Assembly (NCBI RefSeq): GCF_004664715.2
Contig: NC_051071.1
Span: forward strand, 93,172,936 to 93,236,935
Length of the DNA: 64,000 bases
Source of the DNA: Peromyscus leucopus
Lineage: Eukaryota; Chordata; Mammalia; Rodentia; Cricetidae
Direction: 5' to 3'
Shown: positions 1 through 11,277 of the stretch, in pieces
How the letters are laid out: each line of letters opens with the position of its first letter
Numbering within the stretch: the stretch's first letter is position 1
Notes under the pieces: model-generated
Database searches by the model: none
What the model was told of the DNA's origin: nothing
Seen by the model: the letters and a program-made list of their open reading frames with translations, nothing else
Program-made: the position numbers and the translations under genes

Positions 1-84
1 CTGTCCTGTGGTTGCTGGGAATTGAACTCAGGATCTCTGGAAGAGCACCCAGTGTTCTTAACTGTGGAGCCGTCTCTCCAGCCC
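1..84 (-). mobile_element. B2 SINE, 5' part, cut by window edge
   Basis: Reverse complement of the B2 head, ending TCTCTCCAGCCC, with the tRNA-derived A- and B-box region. The remainder lies left of the window. Confidence 0.9.
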
Positions 85-750
85 TTTACCACACTTTTCT
101 ATTACCTGTTTTCAGAAATTGTGTCTAGCTAAGCAAAAATATGTATTCTGCTCTGTGTTTCCCAACCCCTTGCTCAGTAGCTCTGGGTGATAGCGTATGG
201 TTTACCACAGCAGGAGAATTTATACCACGGAAATTAGCAGATGATGCGAGTCTGATGGGGCTGACTGTTTTACTTATAAAGTGAAGGGAAATATGAACGG
301 TGCAGACTGGACTTAAAATGGATTGTGGCGATAGCCGTCGTTTTAAGTCCAGAACATGTTTCTTCTGATGCTTGGGAGCCGTCACCTTGCAGTTATAGCA
401 TGCACATTGTATATCTCTAATGAAAGGCATCCCAACATGATTCCCTCTTGTCCTCCATGGAACTCATCTACGTATGTGAAAACAGCACCCAGCATTCAAA
501 CCACAGCAGCACCCTCTTGTCAGCGACAGGAGCAAGCGTCCTGCTGAGTCAGATGTAATCAGGGTTTATTCATGTCCTAATTTTGCGATACTGTTGTCAG
601 TGATACAGTTACAAAAACAGTGGATTTTGCAAGAAATAGCAAGTCACATTGAAGTCATAAAATAAAAAGCAGATAAGTACGTTCATTTAAAATATTATTT
701 CCAAACTTATATAAGAAAATGCTTTTTCCCTAGTTTTTCCATTTTTAAAA
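85..750. other. Intergenic, nothing recognised
   Basis: AT-rich unique-looking DNA. No conserved reading frame and no repeat that I can name. Confidence 0.5.
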
Positions 751-752
751 TT

Positions 753-940
753 GCATTTATTTGTTCACTGTGTGTGTGCATTTGCATGTGGGAATGTGAC
801 TGTAGTGGAAAACATGTGGAGGTCAGAGGACAACTTACAACATCTGATTTTCTTCTTCCACCTTGTGAGTTCCGCAGATCAAACTCAGGTCATCAGGGTG
901 GTAGCAAGTGCCTTTACCTGCTAAGCCATTTCACTGGCCC
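753..940 (-). mobile_element. B3 SINE
   Basis: Contains GGTCAGAGGACAACTT and ends CCATTTCACTGGCCC, typical of the B3 head read in reverse. Confidence 0.8.
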
Positions 941-2243
941 ATTAAATTGCTAATAGAATTTTTATGTTAGCTCAAAGAATGGCATGAATTTTAGTACGAT
1001 TATAAAACTGTTTCTTATATTTTGATCCACCAAATGCTAATAAAACAGTAATTTCTCACATTCTTTCCCATAAGAGACAAGTGAAAACAGATACAGGAAA
1101 GAATCTTGTGACCTTCAGTCCTGCACTGCTCATTTTCTAAAGATTTAGCAGACCACCAGGATGCTCTGAGTGTCCAGGAATAGTTACCAGGAAAGGTATG
1201 GCTCCTGCTTCTTGAGACAGCTTTGTAGGAGAGGAAAAACACCATCATATAGCTAAGGAAATGCCTTACTATAGGCTAAGGTGCAACACATCAAACATTG
1301 GGTACGTGGGAAGGGATGCTGTGTTAAATGGGGTCGAGGAGATGCCTATAGGGCTCAGCCCTTGACACTGCCCTCTGTCATATTCGCTCCTCTGGGGTTT
1401 TCCACCCAGCCTCATAGTTGTAAGAAACCTATATACTGATAACTCCCAAACTCATGGTTCAGTTCACATTTTCTCCTGAAACCCCAGGTTAGATTCCAGC
1501 CTCCTGTTTTCATCTGCCCTATCAAGACCTTATTCCAGCACGTTGAGATTTTCATGTCTCTTCTTTAAAGAAAGACAAGACCCACACCAACTCTTGTACT
1601 CAGTTGAGAAAAACTCATTCTTGCTTTGCCAAAACTGCAGAGCTGTCCTCACTGTCCACACCCAGGCCCTAAACAATAGCAAAGTTCTGGGAAGACCTCT
1701 GCCCAGCAGCAGCTCCCTAGCCACTGGCACCTACATTTCCCTCTATGGTGCCTATAGTCATCTTTATAGTTCTCAAGGGGCCAGCCAGCCTTTGAAATGA
1801 GAGTCACTTATAGTAGCTACTACTCAAAATGTTTTTTGCTCTCCTTCAAAGTGAGCAAAAGCAATTCTGTGTGGTTACACATTAATCTCCCTTACTCCCT
1901 GGCTCACTCTGTCTCACTATGTTCAGGGTACCTGTAGGGAAGCCTCCTCATTCAGACTGTCCTAAGCTCCTTGTCTTTTCTAAGATCTGTTTCCTCATAA
2001 AAATTTAACTAAAAAGGTGAGACAGGGTCTATTAATGGCCTGGAATTCACCAAGTAGACTTGGTTATTTGACTGTTGAGTCCAGGGATCTGAAGACAGGG
2101 ACCTGTTTGTTTACTTATTGTTCTCAGTGTCAATAACAGCACCTGGCATATAGTACATGGTCTGTGAATATTTGTATGACTGATTTTTAAAATTTACACA
2201 ATTAAAATTTGAAGAATGTAAACTATGACTTACTAGTCATAAT
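941..2243. other. Intergenic, nothing recognised
   Basis: No gene or named repeat. Short open frames here (for example 1543-1800) lack any recognisable motif. Confidence 0.5.
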
Positions 2244-2251
2244 GGTCTATA

Positions 2252-2443
2252 AGCAACACTTCTCAGCCTGTGGGTTACAGCCTCTTTGGGTGTCACATAT
2301 CAGACATCCTACACATCAGATATTTAAATTACAATCATAACAGTAGCAAAATTATAGTTACAAAATAATTTCATGGTTGGGGGTCATCACAACATGAAGA
2401 ACTATATTAAAGGGTCACAGAGTTAGGAAGATTGAGAACCATT
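2252..2443 (-). mobile_element. URR1-type hAT DNA transposon with 8-bp duplication
   Basis: Ends resemble the family terminal repeat (TTCTCAGCC, and GAGAACC at the other end). GGTCTATA is repeated exactly on both sides (2244-2251 and 2444-2451), the 8-bp target duplication expected of hAT elements. The orientation call is relative to the copy at 31972. Confidence 0.85.
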
Positions 2444-2681
2444 GGTCTATAGCTTGGAACGTTCTTAAGAGACTTGCTACACTTGAGTCTGGGCCTAAGG
2501 TGCTAGATTTCATTCATAAAGTGTGAGAGAACACGAGGGTGAACTCCATCAGGAAATTATGTGACCTGACGTGTCACCTTAGAAACACTTCCTGGTCATA
2601 AAATCTTGGATGAAGAGTTATTCAGGCTTTGGCTCCAAGGCTTCTAGGAGTTCCCACCACAAATATTCCCTCATGGCCTGT

Positions 2682-2861
2682 CTTTGTCACTATTCTGTTG
2701 CTGTGAAGAGCCACCATGACCACAACAACTCTTATAAAAGAAAGCATTTAAGTGGGGGCTTAGAGTTTCAGAGGATAGTTGAAGGCAGGGAGCATGCTGC
2801 CACGCAGGCAGACATGGTACTGGAGAAGTAGCTGAGAGCTCTACATCCTGATCCACAGAGA

Positions 2862-2925
<64 letters not shown>

Positions 2926-2968
2926 CAGAGACAGAGAGACAGACAGAGAGAGAGAGAGAGACAGAGAC

Positions 2969-3001
<33 letters not shown>

Positions 3002-3189
3002 CAGAGACAGAGACACAGAGACAGAGACACAGAGAGACTGGGCTTAACTTGGGGTTTTGAAACTTTAAAGTCCACACCCAGTGACATACTTCCTCCAACA
3101 AGGTCACACCTCCAGTTCTTCTCAAACAATGCTACTCCCTGATAGCTAAGCACTCAAATATGGGGACCATTCCTATTCAAAGCACCACA
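2682..3189 (+). repeat. Mid-length rodent repeat 'A' copy 1, split by (GAGACA)n
   Basis: Starts near TGTTGCTGTGAAGAG and ends TATTCAAAGCACCACA. The same family recurs at 8471, 35518, 37398 and 44725. It is a common rodent interspersed repeat; I cannot name the family with confidence. Confidence 0.8.
2858..3037. repeat. (GA)n/(GACAGA)n microsatellite
   Basis: About 180 nt of GAGA and GACAGA units inside repeat A. They produce long Ser-Leu open frames on the minus strand that are not genes. Confidence 0.97.
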
Positions 3190-4581
3190 TGGCCCATGTC
3201 TGGGTCCCTAGGGTATTCCTGGTCTGATCTCAGACCAGCTAGTGAATGCCTGTTGCTCTCCCACAAATCCTCAACCTCCATCCTTTGGGGCTGAGTCCCA
3301 TCAGCCAGAAGTGCTTTTGGTATTCTTTCTCTGTTGAGGTCAGGCTTTCCTGTGGTGTCTCAGAGAATGAGCTCATTCTGTCACTGCCCAGTCACCTGTC
3401 ACTCTTGCCCTAGCTGAGTACACTTAGAGACCCTCCCCACCAAAGGACTATCCCCAGAGGCCATATGCCCAAGAACCCTCCAAAGCCTCCTCGCCTGTTA
3501 CTTCCCATCCTTGGGCTCCAATAGCTCTGCCCTGCCCAGAGTTACCTGGATACACACCTTGGCAGGGGATCAACAAGTGCATACAACACACTGTGATGAA
3601 CTCTGCAGGAGCACACAGTGGGCCGTAGGTCCTGCCTACCAAAAACAAGTTCATGGTTGCCTCTTGAAGGTTTCCACTCAGACCAGTCAGTTGTCCTACC
3701 TAAACCCACCAGAATGGTCTCCCAGAGTCATGCAAATGCAGGCATAGGCATTCCTTGGCTGTTCCAGGCCAACAGACTGGCAAATCAGGATCCTTAGGGC
3801 AAAGTCTCTGCCATCCTCTAACACATACAGACCACTCTCTTTCTGTCTCCTGACCCAGGCTTCTTCCTGGAAGGTAGCCATGCTTCCCACACCTGCTTAA
3901 CCAGACCCTCATTCCCCGCAGTGGAGCCACGGGACACATGAACTTATTCTAGACTAACTCCAAACCCACAATCAAATCCTATATATGAGTACTACCAGGA
4001 CGATAACCTGGGGGGTGGGGTCACTGCTTCACCAGGCACAGGTGGAATTTGGGGAACAAAATATTATGTCTAGCCAGTGCTATAGCCAATCCAGGGCCAT
4101 GGAGGTCTGTAAAGCTCTGGGTGCTGTCCCAGGCCCCAGACCCAGGCAATAAATCACTAGAATGAGACACAGCATTTATGAGTAAGGTCAACATGGAAGG
4201 GCAAATTGTCCTGAGATGCATGAGAAACCTCTCTTGGATGGACCTCAAATACTGTAACTGTTCACATGTCTTTCATGGTCTCCTTTGGAGTCAAGTTGAA
4301 GCACTTAATGGGAATACTTCTATGTCTCCTCTGACTTCTGTTTATGGTAGTACAGAGCCCAGGTAAGCCATGTCAGAGGTGGACAGTGCTGCCAGCTGAC
4401 CTTGTTTTAGCAGTGGGATCCAGAATAAGTGGGACTCATCTCCCAAGAAAGAATTTCCACTCTTCATCTCCATCATGAAGACACAGCTGTACCACCGCTG
4501 CAGGACTATGCACTGATGCTGTACTAGAAAGAATAGAGAAACTTCTCTGCTTTGGTTTCCTTCAGAAATGGACCTGGCTCT
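3190..4581. other. Intergenic, nothing recognised
   Basis: Unique-looking DNA without splice-supported or conserved coding frames. Confidence 0.5.
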
Positions 4582-4587
4582 ATCTCC

Positions 4588-5243
4588 TGTGGTGGTATTG
4601 TGTTCCCCAAAATATTGTGTACCCTAATAAACTTATCTGGGGTCAGAGAACAGAAAAGCCACTAGATACTTAGGATAGGCAGTGGTAGCATACGCCTTTA
4701 ATCCTAGCATTCCAGAGGCAAAAATCCATATGTTCAAGGATACAGCCAAGCATGGTTGCTCACACCTTTAATCCCAGGGAGTGGTGGTAGAAAGCAGAAA
4801 GGTATATAAGGCGTGAGGACCAGAAACTAGAAGCATTTGGCTGGTTAAGCTTTCAGACTTTCGAGCAGCAGTTCAGCTGAGATTCATTCTGGATGAGGAC
4901 TCAGAGGTATCCAGTCTGAGGAAACAGGATCAGCTGAGAAACTAGCAAGGTGAGGTTGGCTGTGGCTTGTTTTGCTTCTCTGACCTTCCAGAGTTCACCC
5001 CAATACCTGGCTCAGGTTTGATTTTATTAATAAGAACTTTTTTTTTTTTTTTTTTTTTTTTTTGGTTTTCCGAGACAGGGTTTCTCTGTGTAGCTTTGCG
5101 CCTTTCCTGGAGCTCACTTGGTAGCCCAGGCTGGCCTCGAACTCACAGAGATCCGCCTGGCTCTGCCTCCCGAGTGCTAGGATTAAAGGATTAAAGCCAC
5201 CACCGCCCGGCTCTTAATAAGAACTTTTAAGATTCATGTTACA
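4588..5243 (+). mobile_element. Solo LTR, ERVK-like, with 6-bp duplication and nested B1
   Basis: TG...CA ends (TGTGGTGG to TTACA) flanked by ATCTCC at 4582-4587 and 5244-5249. It has the TATA-like motif TATATAAGG and no internal retroviral genes. The same family lies at 10764-11271 and, older, near 44893. Two stretches resemble B1 pieces. Confidence 0.9.
5041..5211 (-). mobile_element. B1 SINE nested in the LTR
   Basis: Young B1 with T-tail at left and GCCACCACCGCCCGG at right. The target duplication TTAATAAGAACTTTT is present on both sides. A small duplication, GGATTAAA, is seen near the head. Confidence 0.95.
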
Positions 5244-5249
5244 ATCTCC

Positions 5250-6094
5250 CACATACTCTGGCCTCCCACCACTCCACCTGGATTGGGCCTTGCTTCTACC
5301 TGTGGAACTAAGCAGGGCTCTTGTGTTTCCTGTGTTCTTTTCCTCATTTGTAATCATGCTGCTGCTGCTGTCTACCACACTGCTCCTTGTATTCCTGGAC
5401 TGCCAAAGCCAGGGCTGGACAGTCCTGGTGGAGCCTTTCTTCCTTAGCAGACATAAGTAGACACAACCATCCTGCAAATCAAACCTTCTTGTAATGCAAA
5501 CAAAAGCACAATGGCTGGACGATCATCCCAGATTTTCAAATAAACCCTCACAGAGATAGATGCTCAGGGATGACACTGAAGTTTCATCCGAGGCATCGAG
5601 TCACAAGCAGGCAAAGAACAATTACTGGTGCAATTAAAAGAAGAACTCCTGCCAAAACAGTAAGAGCATAGGTGCCAGGGTCTCCCTCCCCTTTAAATAA
5701 CTCAAATGCTGCACAGAAGGCAGCAAGTGTGGTGTTCAAATGCTAGGCATTAAACAAGGGAATACAGTAACTGAGCATCAAATAATCCAATACATCATGT
5801 AACAGCTTGAGAGTTGCCAGCAATGGTGCCAACCCAGGAGCCCAGGCAGAGTCAAAGACCTTCCTGGGTTTAAGAGACAGGGCTGTGCTCAGGGGACCAA
5901 ACTAAACGTGTATAAGTTTGATTTTGTCAATTATACTTCAATACAACTGTGGACAGTGTGCTAAAAGCACACTGTAAAATATTAAATATCAGTCAGAAGT
6001 GACAAAGCTATATCTCTAAGTAGATAAAAAAGCAAAATGGTTTAATCATATATGTGTGCTTAACCATATATAAGTGAATGAATTGATAATGATG
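5250..6094. other. Intergenic, nothing recognised
   Basis: No recognisable gene or repeat. Confidence 0.5.
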
Positions 6095-6157
6095 GTTAGA
6101 TAGATAGATGGAAGAGTGGCTAGATGAATGCATAGGTAGGCAGGTAGGTAGATAGAT

Positions 6158-6205
<48 letters not shown>

Positions 6206-6206
6206 T
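6095..6206. repeat. (GATA)n microsatellite
   Basis: Imperfect GATA/GGTA units followed by about 13 perfect units. Confidence 0.97.
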
Positions 6207-7448
6207 AAAATTAGATGTGAAAGGGGCCCTAGACCAAAGATGATATATCACAAGTACTAGAAGTGGGGATTGGAAGTTAAAACTGGAGTTAATAGCTTGT
6301 CCTGTGCAAAGGTTATAACCTCAAATGAATTGAGCTTATAACAACCATGATTCTGTCTCCCTTTGGTTTTCTCTAAATTTTATAGTTAGAGGATAGCTGA
6401 GATAAATCCTTTTCATTCTGGAACCACAGCTGTGGAAAAAGTTCTTTTGTAGATGTGATATCTCTGCGGACAAAGAATGAGGACAATGGCCCCATGCCAT
6501 GACAATTAGAAGAAGCTTTCTGTTTTTTCCAAATTCTTTCAACAATGCCACAGGTCAGTATCTTGAGGACGGTTTCCAGGTAGAACTGACTTCTCACTGC
6601 AATATCAGCACTACTTCAAACACAGCTTACTCAGAAGCACTTTATCCAACCCTAGAGTCTGAGGTCTCCTCAATCAGACCCTGGTTTTCCTCACAGGAGG
6701 TGACTGAGCCAGACCCTCCTGCTTTCAGAAAGGCCTTTCTGATCATGGGTATGACTCTGCATTTCTGTATCAGTGCTCAGCTATTTCTCTGTGTCCCTTA
6801 ACGTTTCTTAAATGAGTGAGTGAGTTCCTTAAATAATGTTTCTTAAATAGGCTCTGCTCAGTTAAAGCCCAAATGTTCTGCCCTCAAAGCCAGGGAGGCT
6901 CCCCAGCCCCCACATGGGACTCTATGGTGAACAGGCAGCCTTTCCCTTAGAGACAGGACACGATCCCTCAGGTCAACAGATGCACCAGGAACCCTGGCTA
7001 TAGCCCTTTGGAAACAGGTTGTGTGTTGCTGAACCTGCACTAATCTTGGAGCCACATTCTGCCTTCTGGCTGAACAAGCTGTAGACAGCCATCCACTTCC
7101 AGATCCTCACAGCAACAACCTGGGCCTGAGCAATGTTTTTCCTCCAAGAGACAGATGCCAAACTCATGTTCGCCCTGAAAGGATGTGAACTGATATCTCT
7201 GGGGTCATCTTGGGGTGAATGATGAACCAGAGTCTGGCCACCAGGACACACAGGACCCAGATGGCTCCTGCTCAGAGCATCAGAAACAACAGCTTCCTAG
7301 CACCGACCAGGTTGCCTGCTGGTGATAAGGTGGTGGCAGCAGGACTACAAAAGCCCATACCCCCAACATCTTCAGTCCACACGCTGTCCAGTGGCTCGTC
7401 TTGTGGGGTTAGAGACCCCCCGGGGCACAAGCCCAGGGAAAATGGATG
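6207..7448. other. Intergenic, nothing recognised
   Basis: Unique-looking. Open frames at 6499-6801 and 7219-7590 have no homology that I recognise. Confidence 0.5.
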
Positions 7449-7530
7449 CTACTTCTTCCTCTTCCTCTTCCTTTTCCTCTTCCTCTTCCTTTTCCTCTTT
7501 TTTTCCTTTTCCTTCTCCTTCTCCTTCTTC
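7449..7530. repeat. Polypyrimidine (CTTCCT)n tract
   Basis: About 80 nt of C/T only. It probably grew from the tail of the adjoining B1. Confidence 0.95.
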
Positions 7531-7676
7531 TGGTTTTTTGAAACAGAGTTCCTCTGTGGAGCCTTGGCTGTCTTGGAACTCACTCTGTAGACCAGGCTGG
7601 CCTTGAACTCACTGAGATCCACCTGCCTCTGCCTCCCTAGTGTTGGGGCTAAAGGCGTGCGCCACCATGCCTGGCA
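7531..7676 (-). mobile_element. B1 SINE
   Basis: Reverse B1 ending GCCACCATGCCTGGCA. Its 3' tail merges into the polypyrimidine tract. Confidence 0.93.
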
Positions 7677-7769
7677 TGAAGTGGCTACTTCTAGACAAAG
7701 AAAGGTGTCACCCACTTGGCCATTCTGTGAGGAGGTGAGTATGTAGACTTACACTTCATAGGGTCAGTG

Positions 7770-8161
7770 TACTATTTAGTTTCCATTCTCAGCTTGACAT
7801 AGCCTAGACTCACCTGAGAATGGATTCTCAATTGGGGGATTGTCTAGATTGGCCTGAGAGTATGTCTTTGGAAGATTGCCTTGATGGTTAACTGATACAT
7901 AAGATCCAGAGCACCATTCTCTAGGCTGGGCCCTGAACTATATGAGTTAAGAAAACTAGCAAACAGGCTCTATATGTGTTTATTCTCTCCACTTTTAACT
8001 GTGGATGTGTTGTGTCTAGCTTCTCCAGTTTCTGCCTTGATTTCCCCTAAATGATGGCAAACTGTCATTTGGAATTGTAAGCTAAAATAAACCATTTCTC
8101 TCCTAGGTTGCTTTTTGTCAATATATTTTATGACAACAACAGAAATAAAGCTAGGGTAGTC
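7770..8161 (+). repeat. Rodent repeat 'B' copy 1, diverged
   Basis: Same family and orientation as 31481-31880: both read from CAACTTGACA-like to AATAAACC and then a TTTTTGTCA/TGGTCATG tail. Probably LTR-derived; family name uncertain. Confidence 0.6.
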
Positions 8162-8470
8162 AGCAAGACACTTGTTCCCACTCAGGCACCTGGTAGAAGA
8201 TAATCATGGCTATTTGCAAAGGCCTCTGTGCCTCACAGCAGTGCAAATAGAAAAGCTGAAGGACCCAGAAGGACCATTACAGCTTCCACCCAGAGCAGCT
8301 CTGACCAGCAGCAAGTTAGCGCTGTTGCCGTCTGACTGACTTGATCAACTCAATCAACCTCCCCCGCCATTCCCCGGTCTCCACCTTTGTCCTTTGTGGC
8401 TCACGCTTGGCTCTCCTATCAGCAACCTCAAGGCCTTTGCTGAGTCTATAGCCCTCTCATTTTGAATCAT

Positions 8471-8832
8471 TGTCTAAGTTACTTCTCTATGGCTGTGAAT
8501 AGACAACATGACCAACTTATAAAAATTTATAATGGCAACTTACAAAAGAAAGCATTTAATTTGAGGGTTTGTAGTTCCAGAGGGTTAGAGTCCATAATCA
8601 TCATGTGGGGAGCTTGGCAGCAGGCAGGCAGGTCACTGGAGCAGTAGCTGAGAGCTTACATCTGATCCACAAGCACAGGCAGAGGGGGCTAATGGTAAAG
8701 GGTAAGCTTTTGAAATCCCTAGCAACACACCTTCTCCAACAAGGCCACACCTTCTAATCCTTCCCAAACAGCCCCACCAACTGGTGACCAAACATGCAGC
8801 TTATGAGGGCCATCCTCTTTCAAACCACTGCA
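8471..8832 (+). repeat. Rodent repeat 'A' copy 2
   Basis: Matches 2682-3189 from TTCTCTATGGCTGTGAATAG to TCAAACCACTGCAA. Confidence 0.8.
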
Positions 8833-8939
8833 ATCATTGACACAAAGACTACTCAGATGCCCTCTCTAAGTCAACGTCTTGAGAGGCATCTGGCTCCTGG
8901 ACACTTCCAATAGCTCTTACTCATCTCTCCTCAGATGAC

Positions 8940-8940
8940 A

Positions 8941-8987
<47 letters not shown>
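8940..8987. repeat. (CA)n microsatellite, left of LTR
   Basis: About 24 CA units directly abutting the LTR remnant. Confidence 0.98.
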
Positions 8988-8989
<2 letters not shown>

Positions 8990-8990
<1 letters not shown>

Positions 8991-9358
8991 GCTAGAGTTT
9001 TCCTGCCTTGCCCACAGTCAGGACAAATCTCTGTCACCCGCCAGTCCCACAGCCACTCAGACCCAACCAAGTAAACACAGAGACTTATATTGCTTACAAA
9101 CTGTATGGCCATGGCAGGCTTCTTGCTAACTGTTCTTATAGCTTAAATTAACCCATTTCCATAAATCTATACCTTGCCACATGGCTTACTGGCATCTTCA
9201 CATGCTGCTTGTCCTGGTGGCCGCTGGCAGTGTCTCCCCTCTGCCTTCCTGTTCTTTCTTTCCTCCTCTCTGTTAGTCCCGCCTATACTTCCTGCCTAGC
9301 CACTGGCCAATCAGTGTTTTATTTATTGACCAATCAGAGCAATTTGACATACAGACCA
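8990..9358 (-). mobile_element. ERVK-type LTR inserted in a (CA)n array
   Basis: Rodent LTR read in reverse, recognised by AAACACAGAGACTTATATTG and CCAATCAGTGTTTTATTTAT. It is flanked on both sides by CA repeats, so its target duplication is hidden in the repeat. Confidence 0.8.

Positions 9359-9359
<1 letters not shown>

Positions 9360-9410
<51 letters not shown>
9360..9410. repeat. (CA)n microsatellite, right of LTR
   Basis: About 25 CA units, pairing with the array at 8940. Confidence 0.98.
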
Positions 9411-9412
<2 letters not shown>

Positions 9413-9610
9413 TATGTTAACTACTGGGATTCCAGCACTATTCTTTCTTTGTTTTGTTTTTGTTTTTGTTTTTGAGACTCTAGCACTGATTTTTTAACTA
9501 CTGAGCCATTTCTTCAGGTCCAAGGATGGGATGTTCCAGCGCTAATTTAAAGTCTGCCAGTTATCCTAACTTAAAGTGATATAAATCTTGTCAAAATAAA
9601 TGAGGGAAAA

Positions 9611-9785
9611 TGGAACTAGAGAGATGGCTCAGTGGTTAAGAGCACTGGCTGCTCTTCCAGAGGACCCAGGTTCAATTCCAAGCACCCACATGGCAACCCA
9701 CAACTGTCTATAACTCCAGTTCCAGGGTATTCAACACCCATGGCAAAACACCAATGCCCATAATGTAAAAAACAAGTAAATTTTT
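9611..9785 (+). mobile_element. B2 SINE
   Basis: AGAGATGGCTCAGTGGTTAA start with A- and B-box region, then the B2 body and a short A/T tail. Confidence 0.93.
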
Positions 9786-9786
9786 G

Positions 9787-9931
9787 GGCCAGTTGGTAGT
9801 GGTGCACACCTTTAATCCCAGCACTTGGGAAGCAGAGGCCAGCCTGTTCTACAAAGTGAGTTCCAGGGCAGCTAAGACTGTTTCACAGAGAAACCCTGTC
9901 TCAGAAAACAAACAAACAAACAAACAAAACA
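9787..9931 (+). mobile_element. B1 SINE directly after B2
   Basis: GGTGCACACCTTTAATCCCA body with an internal deletion. The tail is (CAAA)n and then (CA)n. Confidence 0.9.
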
Positions 9932-9939
9932 AACAAAAA

Positions 9940-9975
9940 AACCACACACATACACACACACACACACACACACAT
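9940..9975. repeat. (CA)n microsatellite
   Basis: CA run at the end of the B1 tail. Confidence 0.95.
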
Positions 9976-10034
9976 AAAGGGAAAATACTTCCCTTACATC
10001 TGCAGAAAAGCAATAAAATTCTGGGTCAATAAAC

Positions 10035-10560
10035 AGTTCTTACAGGTCTTCAAGGGCACATCTGTACATTCAAGTTCATACAGCGTATTCACAGCAGCTA
10101 CAAAGTGGAGGCAGCCCAAATATCTGTTGAAGGATAAGAGGAGGAGCAAAATGTGGTCCATCCACATCATGGAATATTATTCAATCTTGAAACAGAATGA
10201 GATTCTGACACAGACTGCAACATGTATGTGAGGATGTGTATATATATGCTGATATGTATATGTATATGCTGATGAACTAAACTAAACACAAAAAGACAAA
10301 TATTTTGTGGTGCTACTGAAATGAGAGCCCTAGAGTTATTGAAGTCATACAAACAACAGAAAAATGTTAACTGTCAGGGACTGGGGACAGGGCAGGAAGT
10401 TAGTGTTTAATGGGAACTGAGTTTTAGTCTGGAAGATGAGATAGAGCTGCAGGTAGATGGTAAAAATGGCTCACAGTGTTCTCAACACCACCAAACTGCA
10501 TACTTAAATATGATTAAAATTTTTCTTGTGTGTATTTTGCCACAACAATTTTTGTTTTAA
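10035..10560 (+). mobile_element. Old L1 3' end
   Basis: Ancient mammalian L1 tail, recognised by TGGAATATTATTCAATCTTG and, near the end, TTTTGCCACAACAATTTT. Confidence 0.65.
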
Positions 10561-10763
10561 TTTCAAAAGGCAATCTTCTGCCTCAACAGACGATTAGGTA
10601 TGCTAGAGAAAGGAGGAACCTTCCTGGAGGCCCTATCAGGGGGCTCCATTTCAAGTGGACAAATGGCACTTTGTGCTCATTTGTGAGTTCACACTACAAA
10701 AGAGCTCTTGAAAGCTGTATCACAGCAGCTGTGTCCTCTCAGGTGCTCATTGACAGTCTTTGA

Positions 10764-11271
10764 TGTGGTGGTATTGTGTTCCCCAAAATATTGTGCACCC
10801 TAATAAACTTATCTGGGGTCAGAGACAGAACAGCCACTAGATACAAAGGCTAGAAAATGGTGGCACTCACACCTTTAATCCTAGCATTCCAGAGGAGAAA
10901 TCCCTCTGGATCTCTGTGAGTTCAAGGCCACATTGGAAACAGCCAGGCATGGTGACTCACGCCTTTAATCCCAAGAAGTGAGCCTTTAATCCCAGGGAGT
11001 GAGGCAGAAAGGAAATATATATAAGGCGTGAAGACCAGGAACTAGAAACATTTGGCTGGTTAAGCTTTCAGGCTTCTAGCAGCAGTTCAGCTAGGATTCA
11101 TTCTGGATGAGGACTCAGAAGCACCCAGTCTGAGGAAACAGGACCAGCTGAGGAACTGGCAAGGTGAGGTAGCTGTGGCTTGTTCTGTCTCTCTGATCTT
11201 CCAGTGTACACCCCAATAACTGGCCTCAGGTTTGATTATATTAATAAAGACTCTTTAAGATTCATGCTACA
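10764..11271 (+). mobile_element. Solo LTR, ERVK-like, with 6-bp duplication
   Basis: TGTGGTGG to GCTACA, flanked by CTTTGA at 10758-10763 and 11272-11277. TATATAAGG promoter-like motif and two B1-derived stretches. Same family as 4588. Confidence 0.92.
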
Positions 11272-11277
11272 CTTTGA

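Noticed and set aside
2671..3153. 160-codon minus-strand open frame rich in Ser and Leu
   Set aside because: It is the translation of the (GAGACA)n array; three overlapping frames are open for the same reason.
8940..9410. CRISPR-like spacing of two identical repeat arrays
   Set aside because: These are CA microsatellites flanking an LTR in mammalian DNA; there are no spacers.
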